Origin: Anoplopoma fimbria | Taxonomy: Eukaryota; Chordata; Actinopteri; Perciformes; Anoplopomatidae | Assembly (NCBI RefSeq): GCF_027596085.1 | Contig: NW_026553451.1 | Location: forward strand, 21,900 to 85,899 | DNA length: 64,000 bases | Direction: 5' to 3' | Shown: one piece after another, positions 22,024 through 34,429 of the stretch | How the letters are laid out: every line of letters starts with the position of its first letter | How positions within the stretch are numbered: position 1 is the stretch's first letter | Program-made: the position numbers and the translations under genes | Notes under the pieces: model-generated | Told to the model about the DNA's origin: nothing | The model's input: the letters and a program-made list of their open reading frames with translations, nothing else | The model's database searches: none

Positions 22024-25000
22024 ATGGCGATCACATCACTCTGCCTGATGCTCTGTGAGAAATTTTACTTTTTCTTTTTAGCTTTCTGCTTTCTACTATC
22101 ACCTTACAGACTTTTTAACCCTTGTATTGTGCTAGAAAAGATGTAGAACCTTCTGCGCTCTCAGGTCAAATTTTCTTTTTAAATCCATCACAAAACAAAC
22201 AAACGAGTGTTTCACCTCATAACTTTTCATCTACTTTTTTATTGTGTGGTCCTTTGTGGTCTTCATGCAGAATGACTAAATAGAATATTAAATGTTATTG
22301 GACAGTGGTGTAATTTAACTAAGTACATTTACTCAAGTATTGTACTTGAGAACCAATTTGAGGTACTTGTTATTTACTTCAGTAATTCCATTTTATGTAA
22401 CTTTCTACTTCTCCTCTACAACTCAGAGGTAAATATTGCACTCTTTACTCTACATCCTTTGTCTGACAGCTTTAGTTTCTTTTCAGATAGTTTCTTTTTC
22501 ATTCCCTTCCAGCTGTGTTGAGGCTGAGTATTTATGATAAACTGAAGGAGTACGTTTTCTTGTATGTGTTGAGAAAATCCTCTTACTTCTCAAGATAAAT
22601 AAACTCTTTAAAAAGCCTCTTGGATCAGCTGGTAAATGCATCGTCACAAATCTGAAAGCAGGGCTGTTTTTCTGTTTAGAGAAACGTGGTTCTCACAGGA
22701 CGGCTACGCTAGAAACACATGATGAATTCTAGAATATGATGCATTGATGTGGATTAAACTACCCAACAGGGTGTAAAGGATTAAAAAAAACATCTACAGC
22801 AGTAAAATGCAACATACACATATATGCAGCAGTAATAATAATCCAGAAACATTTTGTACAATAGTGTAACATTGACAGTGAACAGTTAACACAATGAGGA
22901 AGTAATGTAAAGTATTGTTTTCTGATTATACTTACATACTTTTACTTACGTGAAGGATCTGAATACAGTACTGCAATGTATGTAATGTAATGTAATCCTC
23001 CAGGTAACTCTTGCAGACTAGTATGTGAATAATGCTGCTTAAACCGGGCTGCTTACCTACGTGTACAAATAGATTAAAGAGAGTATATTTGAAACTTGAA
23101 ACTCACCAACAAAATATGCAAATATTTAGACACATACGAGTCAAGAAACGTGTGCCTCGAAGAGATTTACAATCTGTGCAACAAACAACAACCTGAATCT
23201 GATGGTTTTTACATTCCTTCTTGTATTGCAGCCACATTGGTCATCCACCCCGACAGATCTCAGTACTTCTGGTACGAGTCCATCAATCTGACATGTGGAG
23301 AGGCAGGAAACTCTGATGGCTGGATATTAAAGAGAAACACCTCCATGTATTCTGATCAGCTGTGCAACTCTGACTGGGGAGTATCAAACGAGTCCTCCTG
23401 CATCATTGAGGACGCCTATCCATCAGACAACGGAGTGTACTGGTGCGAGTCCAAGCTGGGGAATTGCAGCAACACCGTCAACATCACCGTGACTGGTAAC
23501 GCCACATGTGCATGGAGCTTTTATGTCTTTATGTTTGAGGCTGGCTTTATGCAGGTTTGACAGACAACATTAGCTGCCATTCGTCCACACAATCTTTAAA
23601 AGTTCAAGATTAGAATAGAGCACATAAGAAAAATGACAGCACCGTTTGGTTTTAGGTGGTGGTGTGATCTTGAAGAGCCCTGCACTTCCTGTGACAGAAG
23701 GCGATAGAGTAACACTTCGCTGTTCCGACAAAGAATATCAGAAAAAAAAAGCCCCGACTGATTACTCTGCAAACTTCTACAAAGATGGTATTTTCATCGG
23801 CACCGGATCTGCAGGAAACCTGACCTTCTTGAAAGTGTCCAAGTCTGACGAAGGTTTCTACAAATGTGAAATCCCCACAAAAGGAGAGTCACCACAGAGC
23901 TGGCTGGCTGTTAAAGGTAACGATGATGTTCTGTTCTCTTTGTAGCATTTTAGCATTAAGTATTGTTTCCTACTCAGCTTGGCAGCAAATGCTTCCTGCA
24001 GACTTATTGATTTACAGGGGTGGAATACATTTACTCAAATACTGTTGACATTACGACATTCTTTTGACTTGCTTTACTTGAGTATTTATATTTATTGCCA
24101 CTTTCTACTTGTACTCCAATACATTTAAGAGCAGTACTATATTCTACCCAATAGTATACAAAGTATCTAAAATTCGCTCGACATTGACAAAATGCTTATA
24201 TGTTTTTGTTGGTGATGAAAACAGAATGACAGAATATTTTAGAAAAGTGTAACAATTTGAAAGAAGCCAATGCTGCATAATAAGTACTTTGATGTTTGAT
24301 ACTTTAAGTACATTTTGATGTCAATACTTTTGTACCTCAATCAACTTACGTTAACGCTATTCATTCCCAGCAATGATTTGATTGGGGTTGAACAATATGT
24401 GGTGATCAACAAAAAACGAATTGTAGCATGCAAAACATGTGGGACGAAAAATTGCATGACATTTGGTGAAGAGCGCATTACGACTTGTTAAGGGCTTGGG
24501 ACTTGTCAGTTTTTACTTGGGACTTGACCAGAGACTTGTCAGCCTTGACTTGGGAGTTGATTTGGGACTTGTCAGAATTCCTGGTCAACTTGGGGGTTGA
24601 CTTAGGGTGTTGATTAGGGACTTGTCAGTCTTGACTTGGGAGTTGACTTGGGTCTAGCTGTTTTGACTTGAGAGTTGACTTGGGACTTGACAGCCTTGTC
24701 TTGGTACTTGACATGGGACTTGTCAGTCTTGATTTGAGAGTTGACTTGGGTCTAGCTGTTTTGACCTGGGAGTTGACGAGTGACTTGTCCGTCTTGTTTT
24801 GGGACTTGACTTGGGACTTTTTGGTCTTTACTTGGGGGTTGACTTGGTATAAGCTGTTTTGACTTGGGGGATGACTTCGGACTTGTCCGTCTTGTCTTGG
24901 GAGTTGAATTGGGCATAGATGTTTTGACTTGGGAGTTGACTTGGAACTTTTCAGTCTTGACTTTGGACTTTACTTGGGACTTGTAAGTGTTGACTTGGGA

Positions 25001-25972
25001 CTCCACTTTGCAAGTGCAAAGATGTATTTGCGACTTGAAAATACAATGATTTAGTCCCACTTCTTTGCTTTTAGCTGATAAATAGTACCAGATATCTGAG
25101 AGGTAAATTACTTTTAAAGTACAAACTTAAGGCACAATTGGTTAAAAGCTAAGGCATCAGGAGATTAAATAACACAATAACATATTAACAGTTTGGCATA
25201 AAAAATATTTACAGATAATTTAATCAAGAAATTCACATTTCAGTGGTTCAGTGGCACCGCTGTTATCTTCAAGTGTTTTAATTAAAGATTCTTCTTCGTT
25301 GGTGGTGAGAATGTTTGAACTACAGCAAAAATATGCCTGATTTTTATTCAAATCAGAAATTGATATATATTGTCTATATGACCTTATATAAAGTCTATTA
25401 TTTAACCAATCAAATGTCTTTTCTCTTCCTTCTTTGTTTGTTTGTCAGCAGCCGAAGTTCAGCCTCCTCCTCTCATGACTGTGCCCAGACTGGTGTGTGC
25501 GGTCCTGCTGGTCGTCATCAAAGTCGTCATGCTTATAGTCTGTGTGAAAGTAAACAGAGACTTGGCTAAAGGTAGGAAAAACCTCTGGAAATCAAAGTTT
25601 AAAAATGCATGCAACCTTAACTAGAACTTAACAGCTCCATTTATATTTGACATTAATATAAATCCATCCATTGTCAGTTTTCTTGACTTGCCAGCAACCA
25701 AACTCTGTACAATTTTCTGAATATTTAAACAAATCCCAAAATGTAACATTTTATTCTTTCATGTAGCTGTTCAACAATATTTTATTTGAACTTAATCGCC
25801 TTATGGTCTAAATGTTCACCGTGTCTGAAAAGCTTAGGCCCTGGATACTTATCCGGATAAAAAATATGGGAGAAATAATGATTATTAATTAAAACTAAGG
25901 CTCCGTTAAAAGGCTCTCCTCTTTCCTGCAGCTCGAGCTGAATCAAAGAAAAGAGCTTCACGAGAGAGATGA
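22024..25972 (+). CDS. Fc-receptor-like protein, activating type (Lys in membrane segment)
   Basis: Five exons: 22024..22054, 23232..23495, 23656..23916, 25449..25571, 25932..25972; 239 aa, all phase-1 junctions. The two Ig domains match the teleost FCRL / low-affinity Fc-gamma-receptor pattern: domain 1 ([17 protein letters not shown] ... [11 protein letters not shown] ... VNITVTG) and domain 2 ([19 protein letters not shown] ... [10 protein letters not shown] ... EGFYKCEI). The membrane exon has a lysine in mid-bilayer ([18 protein letters not shown]), the usual sign of pairing with an acidic signalling adaptor such as FcR-gamma or DAP12. The tail is about 16 basic residues without ITIM or ITAM. 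The first exon gives only ten residues of leader, so a second mini-exon for the signal peptide probably lies in the 1.2-kb first intron; I could not place it. Exon sizes match the inhibitory gene at 37994-42423. Confidence 0.8.
22300..22560 (+). repeat. Dispersed fish repeat in intron
   Basis: The 'aagtacatttactcaagtat' module with its 'gtactt' runs recurs, diverged, at about 15360-15410, 24015-24130, 38560-38620 and 62015-62170. A common non-coding dispersed repeat of uncertain class. Confidence 0.55.
24487..25035 (+). repeat. Degenerate minisatellite of GACTTGGGAGTTGACTTGGG type
   Basis: About 550 bp of diverged, interlaced units built from GACTTG, GGGACTTGTCAG, TTGACTTGGGAG and variants. 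It lies in the intron before the membrane exon of the Fc-receptor-like gene. Open frames across it on both strands are repeat artefacts. Confidence 0.9.
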
Positions 25973-27600
25973 GTCTTGTTTCCTGCTGCGGTAAAGAAGA
26001 AAAGAAGCAGCTGCTGTACATGTTTATATGCTGACCAATTATTTCTGGAAATAATTAACTCTTGTTGGGTTGTTTATTTTCACTAAAGACAATATTGGGT
26101 TAAAATTTGTGGCCTTTTATTCTTACTGACCCTGAGAAGCTGAACATCTTAAAGCTGACACATATTTCAGCTTGTCCACCATCATACTATATAAACTCAT
26201 GACACCTAGTGGGCATTTTAATTTATACCACAATACAAGATGTTAAATTCAAAATTGAAAGCCAGAATTGAGTATGAAAACCTTGCCTAGAGTCTGTAAT
26301 GAGGCATTTCTAGTCATTAAAGATGTTAGAAATTATGTGATGAAAATAAAGATAAAAAAGATTCTAAGGAACTGAAAGTCGACCTGAGTCATAACACCTA
26401 TCGCCTAAGAAGGTGAAAGCATGTCTGGGGATTTCAAATAAATAATTTGGTCTTTGAGTGATTCATAAACAAGTAGCAGTATTTTATAAGAGATTGGCAA
26501 AATAATTATTTTTATTTTTTAATTACTGATAACCAATGCAGGGACTTTAAAAGGGTGTAGTGTAATATGTTCATATTACTTAATTTCATTTAGAAGTCTG
26601 GCAACTGCATTTTGAATTAGTTTGAATAAGTAAAAGTACTAATTAGGAATGTCCCCTGTGACTGTTATAATATTATATATTCTATCATTCGATTATTATT
26701 ACTCATGCATTAATGAAAAAGCAAGATTTTACTGTTGTTGGTTCAGTTTGAGCTCTTTTATAATCGGCAACTAATAATTATTTTCATTATGGATTAATCT
26801 GCTGATTATCTTCAATGTTAGTCGATTGGTTGTTTTGGTTTGTAACAATTCAGAAAATAGTGAGATTTGGAATCACAATGACCCAGAGCCCAAAGTGACA
26901 CATTCACAATCTTTGTTTCATCCAACAGGCCAAACCTCAACATTATTAATAAATATACTATAAAAATTATTAAAATAATAATAAATAAAAACTAGAAAAT
27001 TTCTCGAGAAATTTTGACTGTGTGGCTGCTACTGCCCGAAGATGTTGCATATTAACAGTTCTGAGACAGCTGTATCAATGAGGTTCATTTAGGGTTAGTT
27101 TGGGGTTCATTTGAGGTTCATTTGAAAAAATGAGTAAGTCCAATCACATAAATGATATTATCAACAGAGAGAAAAGACTCTGCCGAACGCATTGATGTAA
27201 TTTTTATGTTTGTTGTGTTTTAATGTGACCAATAGGGCACTTGAGAATTAGGAACTATCACCCCTCTCATCTCTGTATTTGAGATTCATTGATGACACAC
27301 ACACACACACACTGCTTATATACTATGTGCTTTACAGCCTTGTTGCTACACAGCCACACAGAAAAATCAACAAATCCTCTCATTTGAGATGTGGAACCAT
27401 CAAAAGTTTTTTTTATGCAAAATTACTTAAATCATTATTTAAAAAAAGCTATTAGTCAAATTCTTCACATGTTTTTGATGCAAAAATCTTAATTTGTAAT
27501 ACTGTCAGATAAACAAAGTAAATTTCTCTGCAGTGGAGTTTTTTTCTTCTGAAATGTATGCTGAAGTTTGAACCAAAGTACAAATACCTCAAATTTGAAA
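25973..27600. other. Intergenic, no gene seen
   Basis: Strongly AT-rich, including the 3' end of the Fc-receptor-like gene (AATAAA at about 26345) and a short (CA)n at 27295-27311. A stretch at 26760-26960 has a diverged counterpart at 32860-33020, so the duplication block described next may start here. Confidence 0.5.
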
Positions 27601-29440
27601 ACTAAAATAATAATGTAAATGCACTATAAATGTGTTATATACCACCTCTGGTTTGATACAGTAAAGCTCTGTGGTAACTTAAAGCATGAGACACATAACC
27701 AAAACAACAATTATACTTCCAAATTTAGTGTTATTAGGGAAACACTTAGTTTTTAGATGACCTGATCGCCCCCCACAACACATCTGTCTGTGCAGCATGT
27801 TTCACTTGTCTTTAAACAATTATATGAATTAATGCTGGATCTGTCTACTAAGCATATACTTTCATTTCTCTTAAATATAGATTCGATGGTGGAATCTTCC
27901 CCTTTTGATGGTTATTCTGAGAAGAATTATTGTCTTAAATGCATTTCTGTCACACCCTTTCAATTGTTTTGTTATTTTATCGTACCAAAGTCTCTCTTTA
28001 CATTGTTCTCTGTGTTAAAAAAGGAAAATGTTGACCATTTCAGTTATTACATTGCACTCACAAATGCAGCAGCCAGTAGTGCAGCCAGTGCTGAGATGAC
28101 TTTTAAAAAACATTCATATATGACCTTAAAAACTTGCCGTCTTGTAAAAGAGGAACAAGAGGTTTCTGTGAAAGAATTTGTTTTCGAAGAAATCCATAAG
28201 ACAGAAACATGTGAAACCTCACTGAAAAACACGATGTCCTTTACGTGATCTTATCAGCGTTCAAGTTTTAACAAAACTGAATTCCGCCTTTAAATGATCA
28301 TGTTTTAGTAATGAAAAGCATACTTTGTTTGCAATAGAAAGGTTAAATAGAGGGTTTATTTATTTTACCAAGCCATAATGACTAAATGTTTATGAAGATA
28401 AGGGACTATTTTTATATTTATTATATATTCTAATCACTTAGTACAGATTATAGCTAACTTTCAAAACAGAACTCTGACAAATACAGTCATAATCGTTGGT
28501 CTAACAGAGGTAATCACCTTGTATAACCTCACATAACCTCTGTGCAGCATGTTTCACTTGTCTTTAAACAATTCTATGAATAAATGCTGGATCTGTCTTC
28601 TTAGAATATACTTTAATTTCTCTTAAATATAGATTGGACAGTTTTTTTCCCCCGTGATTCGGTGGAATCTTCCCCTTTTGATGGTTATTCTGAGAAGAAC
28701 TATTAGTCTGAAATGCATTTCTGTCACTCCCTTTCAATTGTTTTGGTTTGTTATCTTACCAAAGTCTCTCCGAACTTTCTTCTCTTACTATCCACTTGTG
28801 TTATAAAAGTACATTTCCAGTAATTGCTTTGCACTCACAAATGCAGCAGCCAGTAGTGCAGCCAGTTCTGAGATGTCTTTTTAAAAAAAAAATTATATAT
28901 GACCTTAAAAACTTGCCGTCTTGTAAAAGAGGAGCAAGAGGTTTCTGTGAGAGACATTTTCTAAGAAATTCACCAGTCAGAAACATGTGACGCTCTCACT
29001 TAAGAAAACAATGTCCTTTACGTGATCTTACAAGCATTTTTTCAAGTTCTTTTATGGGTTTCAGTAAATCACACACTTACTTAACTTACTTAAAATGATT
29101 GTTTACAGTTCTCAACAACGATTTGTTGAGTAAAGTCATAATTACTGACAGAAAAGATTCAAGTTTTAAAAAAACCTGAATTCCCCCTTTAAATGATCAT
29201 GATTTAGTAATGAAAAGCATACTTTGTTTGCAATATATAGGTTGAATAGAGGGTTTATTTCTTTTACCAAGCCATAATGACTAAATGTTTATGAAGATAA
29301 GGGACTATTTTTATATTTATTATATATTCTAATCACTTAGTACAGATTATAACCAACTTTCAAAACAGAAATCTGACAAATCCAAAGTCTTAATCATTTT
29401 TCCAACAGAAGTAATCACCTTGTATAACCTCACAAAACTC
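27600..29440 (+). repeat. Two tandem copies (A, B) of an ENDOD1-upstream segment
   Basis: Copy A (about 27600-28500) and copy B (about 28540-29440) share long stretches such as gcatgtttcacttgtcttta and cttgccgtcttgtaaaagag. A third copy (C) is at about 33300-34260. A and C keep one frame open over about 150 codons (27793-28248 and 33476-33943) with only in-frame length differences between them; B has frame breaks. The frames open at GTG, not ATG, and resemble no family I know, so I do not annotate a gene. Confidence 0.7.
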
Positions 29441-29639
29441 ACCGTTTAAAACTGAGTTTAGTGTGATCTTTTATGTCCATCACTTTCATAGCTGTTCATC
29501 TTGCTATTATCTCAAAAGTTTCAGTTTTTGTGTTGTGTCATTTTATTTGTTTTTGTTGTTGCTGTGTGCTATTTTTCCTTTTTAACTTAAAAAGTATTGC
29601 ATATCTTAGAAAGTGAGTTTGAATGTGTGAATGTTGAAT

Positions 29640-29796
29640 TAACAACGTACTACTGATGGTAAGAGCACACCCACTGTCATGGACTGCATAAAATAAGGAT
29701 CAGACTTCCTCCTCAGGCTCAGTTGATGTTTGAGGAAGACAGTCGTGTGAACCGACGGACATCAGTTCAGCTGATATTCAGGAAACCTGAGGGGCG
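29640..29796 (+). promoter_or_regulatory. Promoter and non-coding first exon of ENDOD1-like gene
   Basis: TATA-like CATAAAATAAGG (about 29687-29698) precedes a 5' UTR exon ending GAGGGGCG/GTAAGC at 29796; the next exon starts after GATATAG at 30681. The same promoter and most of this exon recur at 34430-34555, which independently marks it as a functional unit. Confidence 0.6.
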
Positions 29797-30686
29797 GTAA
29801 GCATTTCTTAGATCTTTTTTCTCATCTGTTCATAATTTGTTACGTTTGCAATTTTAGTGAATACAAACAGCACACCTGCCATGTTCATATACAAATTAAC
29901 TGCAGCTTAAAAAAACTTTTCCAACTGCCATTTTGCTTTTTGCATCTTTTAGCTTTTTTGAAAACAGATGAAATTTTATTGTCTGTTAAAATGTATAATC
30001 ACTTGTAGACACTTGGAAACATGTCGGATATATCGATTGCAATGTTTCCCTTTTTTTTTTACTAATTATCACAGAAATTCCTATATTTTACTTAATACTG
30101 TAAACCTTTAATAAATGGACTAGATATTAATATATATGATATTATTTTGTATTATTGTTTTATTTTTTCAAAAGTATAGGTTTATATTCAAGACCAAAAA
30201 AAAGTAAAATATACAAATAAAACTGAAATAAATTAAAAAATCAAAAATCTGCCAGACATATTGTATATACAGTATTTCATACATATACATATAGTTTTTA
30301 AGCCATTTTTCAGATGTTAGTCAGATATGTGGAGAATACAGGTAAAGAGTAGACAAGGCTGCATTTAAGCAGAATGTATTTATTTTTGAGATAATCAATG
30401 AATAGACCGAAAATGTTTAAAACTTGATTGGATGCTTTAGATTTGAGTAATCATATTTTTTTTATCATGTACCTAGTTTTGAATAATGAATGCTATTTTT
30501 CAATATGTTATATGTTATTATCACATTATCTGAGTCAGCCTGTTGGTCTTTTTAATCAGGATTTTAAAACTGGTGTGAACAACCCAGTTTTAAAATCCTG
30601 GATTTCACCATCAGATGGTAAAAAGTCTTCAACTCCACAACTTAACTCTTTCCGTTCTCTGCTCTGACCTCTTGATATAGTGTTTG

Positions 30687-32381
30687 ATGCTGACATCACC
30701 AAGGATGTATCGCCTCCTCCCCCTCGCCGCTCTCCTCCTCCTATCCATCGTTCCCACGGTAACTGAGGTGGTGAATTCGATATCAGACTGTGCAGAGTAT
30801 TTCCTTCAAAATCCACCACGCATCCCGGGAATCTTGGAGGGAGGAAACATCCTGGACCAGAACAGATACAAACCCATTTGCCAAACTTGGAATAACCAGA
30901 GGAGATTTGTGACGCTCTACGACACAGACAACAAGATCCCAGTGTTTTCTGCCTACAAGTACAGAGGGACAAATAGCAAAAGGCCCAAAAACGAACCATG
31001 GAAAATAGAACCACAGGTATGCTCTTTTGTTTTAATTCTTTGTTACTAAGTCACAACTATAATATTGTATTTTTGACTAATTTCTAAGGATCCGAATCCA
31101 TTGCATCACTTCTACGTTTTAAAAAAAGTAATCAACGGTAATATTACTTAAATACACAGATATAAAAAGTATATACTACTGTGAATACTAGCTGCTGCTA
31201 CTGCTAACAATAATCCTAATCCATCCATCCATTATCTGTAATCGCTTATCCTAATAATCATATTAACGGTTGTTACTTTTTCAGTGATTGTGTTTTTTGA
31301 GAGCTCTACAAGTGTTTTACATTGTATGATATTGTAACTTGTAAGGTTTAGACACACGACATGACAACAGTCTTTCAGCCTGTACCGTAAAAGCTGATGT
31401 TCTCACACTGGTGTCAATCCAAGTTTGCCATGTAAAATAGAAATCATTTGAATCTACCAAAATGAGTAAAGCTTGCTGCATAAGTTTGCCCAGCATTGTG
31501 GTCACATTGCATGAGATTGTTGAGTGAATTTTAGATTATCTACCATTACTGTTACTGTACATTTAATCTGCTTTACCACTACCCTGCCCGCATCAGTAAC
31601 TTAACTTTTTTAATTGTTACAGCTTGAGAGCGAATCTGGCGACAATAACATGAAGTATTCATCCAAAAATGAGATTTACGACAAACAGGCAGGGGATACT
31701 GACTACTTACGCAAAGGCTACGACAGAGGGCATTTATTTCCGTGCTCTTACGCATCAACCAAAGATGATAAGAAATCTACCTTTACCCTCACCAACGCTG
31801 TCCCACAAGAAAGGAAATTCAACCAGGGAAGCTGGAAAAGAATGGAGACCTGCATCAAATTTGTTCTCGATAAGTACTGCCACAACAATAACGGTGTCAT
31901 AGAGGGATTTTTGGTAACTGGAGCAAAGCCCGGCACCAGAAAGATGAGTAACAAGGTTAATGTTCCTTCCATGCTCTGGTCAGCATTCTGCTGCTTCAGT
32001 TACAGTGAAAGCAGGTGGCTAGCAAGCGCACATTGGGGCCAAAATGTGCAAGATGGTAGCAAACATCTTCTGGAGACAAAGACCTTGGCAGAGCTGCATC
32101 AAGAACTGAACTCAGAATTTGAGGTGTTTCCTGGAACACAATGTCCTCTCCACACAACTGTCACTCAGTTGAACCCAAAACTTTGCACATGCCCATCACC
32201 CAGTACCACCATTGCCAAATCCAGGCGTAGGGCTTTTGAGGAGTCTTTGAGGTCAGTTAAAAGGATTACTAAGCGCAAAAGGAAGTACATTTTCAGGAGC
32301 CCTTGTAGATCACCGTTATCATGTGGGGGGAACAGGAAAAGGGGGTATAAATATCCCTCCCATCGATCTGCCTCCTGTTAA
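30687..32381 (+). CDS. ENDOD1-like secreted DNA/RNA non-specific endonuclease
   Basis: Two coding exons, 30687..31016 and 31623..32381 (phase 0, donor CCACAG/GTATGC, acceptor TTGTTACAG); 362 aa. The next in-frame ATG at 30705 would also fit, as both lead into the signal peptide (MYRLLPLAALLLLSIVPTV). The nuclease domain follows: the DRGH motif with the catalytic histidine (YDRGHLFPCSYAS), then the metal-binding asparagine block (FTLTNAVPQERKFNQGSWKRME). Cysteines are plentiful, as expected of a secreted protein. The C-terminal 70 residues are Arg/Lys/Ser-rich. Active-site residues look intact, so catalysis on DNA or RNA is likely. AATAAA is at 32726. Intron 1 carries a LINE 3' end (31214-31255). 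Its flanks are duplicated around it. Related fish genes are often annotated 'endonuclease domain-containing 1-like'. Confidence 0.85.
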
Positions 32382-33299
32382 CAATGTTTTGCACTGACGA
32401 ATTCCTGCTTGGCTTTACATGTAAATCAAAAAATGATGTTTCTCTCAGTTGATCATGTTTCATCTAATCTTATACAAATTGACTAATAATGAGAGAAAAC
32501 ACACTGCAGATTCTGTTGCACTTAAATCTCTTCACTAATAGAAATTGTTGTGTTAAATCAATAGATTGTAGACCGATTGTGTACATTTTCCCTCCAAAAA
32601 CGTGATTATGCATGACATGATTTTATTCGATGAGTTTATCTTCCTCTTCAATGTGTTTTTAAATGCATTTCTTTGCCTTATGTACAGCATTTTAAAATTG
32701 CCTCTGTGTTGGAAGGTGGTATGAAAATAAACTTGCATTGTGTTCAACCAAACGAACAGTATTTTTCAATATTTAAGGGAACATTGCACAAAAACCTGCA
32801 CATAAACACTGTTTAAAGCCAGTATAAAGGTGCACCATATAAAAAAAACAAATTAGCTAATTTCTAATCAGCAACTATTGATTATTTTCATTATGGTTTA
32901 ATCTGCTGATTATTTAGGTGAATTTTATAAAAAATATAGAGATTTTGCATCATAATTACCCAGAACCCAAAGTGACACATTCACTATGTTTGTTTCATCC
33001 AGCCAACAGTCCAAACCTCAACATTATTAATATATACAATAAAAATAATTTTAAAAATCAACACATCCTTACACTTGAGATGTGGAACCATCAAAAGTTT
33101 TTGTCCACAAAATGACATAAAAGATTATTTAAAAAAAGCTATTAGTCAAAGTCTTCATGTTTTTGATGCAAACATCTTAATTTGTAAAAAACTAACAAAG
33201 TAAAAAGTGGAGTTTTTTTCCTCTGAAATGTATTGAAGTAAAGTACAAATACCTCAAATTTCAACTAAAATAATAATGTAAATGCACTATAAATGTGTT
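32382..33299. other. 3' UTR of ENDOD1-like gene and spacer
   Basis: The first 380 bp (to the AATAAA at 32726) are closely repeated at 35030-35380 and so represent the gene's 3' UTR. The rest is AT-rich with no exon seen. Confidence 0.6.
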
Positions 33300-34260
33300 A
33301 TATACCACCTCTGGTTTGATACAGTAAAGCTCTGGTGTTACTTAAAGCATGAGACACATAACCAAAACAGCAATTATACATCAACACATTTAGTGTTATT
33401 AGGGATACAAATCCGTATTACTTAAACTTATGTTTCTAGATGACCTGATCGCCCCCCACAACACATCTGTCTGTGCAGCATGTTTCACTTGTCTTTAAAC
33501 AATTCTATGAATTAATGCTGGATCTGTCTACTAAGCATATACTTTCATTTCTCTTAAATATATATTCGACAGTGGAATCTTCCCCTTTTGATGGTTATTC
33601 TGAGAAGAATTATTGTCTTAAATGCATTTCTGTCACACCCTTTCAATTGTTTTGTTATTTTATCGTACCAAAGTCTCTCTTTACATTGTTCTCTGTGTTA
33701 AAAAAGGAAAATGTTGACATACTCATCCGAGTCCATTTCAGTTATTACATTGCACTCACAAATGCAGCAGTCACTAGTGCAGCCAGTGCTGAGATGACTT
33801 TTAAAAAACATTCATATATGACCTTAAAAACTTGCCGTCTTGTAAAAGAGGAACAAGAGGTTTCTGTGAAAGAATTTTTCGAAGAAATTCATAAGACAGA
33901 AACATGTGAAACCTCACTGAAAAAAACGATGTCCTTTACGTGATCTTATCAGCGTTGTTGCTGTAAGTTTTAACAAAACTGAATTCCGCCTTTAAATGAT
34001 CATGTTTTAGTAATGAAAAGCATACTTTGTTTGCAATAGAAAGGTTAAATAGAGGGTTTACTTATTTTACTAAGCCATAATGACTAAATGTTTATGAAGA
34101 TAAGGGACTATTTTTATAATTATTATATATTCTAATCACTTAGTTCAGATTATAGCCAACTTTCAAAACAGAACTCTGACAAATACAGTCATAATCATTG
34201 GTCTAACAGAAGTAATCACCTTGTATAACCTCACAAAACTCACCTTTTAAAGCAGATAAT
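33300..34260 (+). repeat. Third copy (C) of the ENDOD1-upstream segment
   Basis: Nearly identical to copy A (about 27600-28500). It holds a frame open across 33476-33943, differing from copy A by in-frame indels: a 15-bp insertion (ATACTCATCCGAGTC near 33718-33732) and a loss of one codon near 33878. Confidence 0.8.
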
Positions 34261-34429
34261 CCCATTTTTTTATGTCCAGCACTGCTATAGCTGTTCATCA
34301 TCAGTTTTAGTTTTTGTGTTGTATCATTTTATGGTTTGTTTTTGTCGTTTTGTGCTTTTTTTAGTATTGCATATCTTAGAAACTGCTCATTTAAAAGCTT
34401 GCAGTGAGTTTTTGAATGTGTGAATGTTG

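Noticed and set aside
24752..25060. Minus-strand frame with repeated QVKSQV-type residues
   Set aside because: Translation of the degenerate minisatellite.
27793..28248. 152-codon frame as a gene
   Set aside because: It opens at GTG, has no known domain, and its sister copy B is frame-broken. Kept only as a finding.
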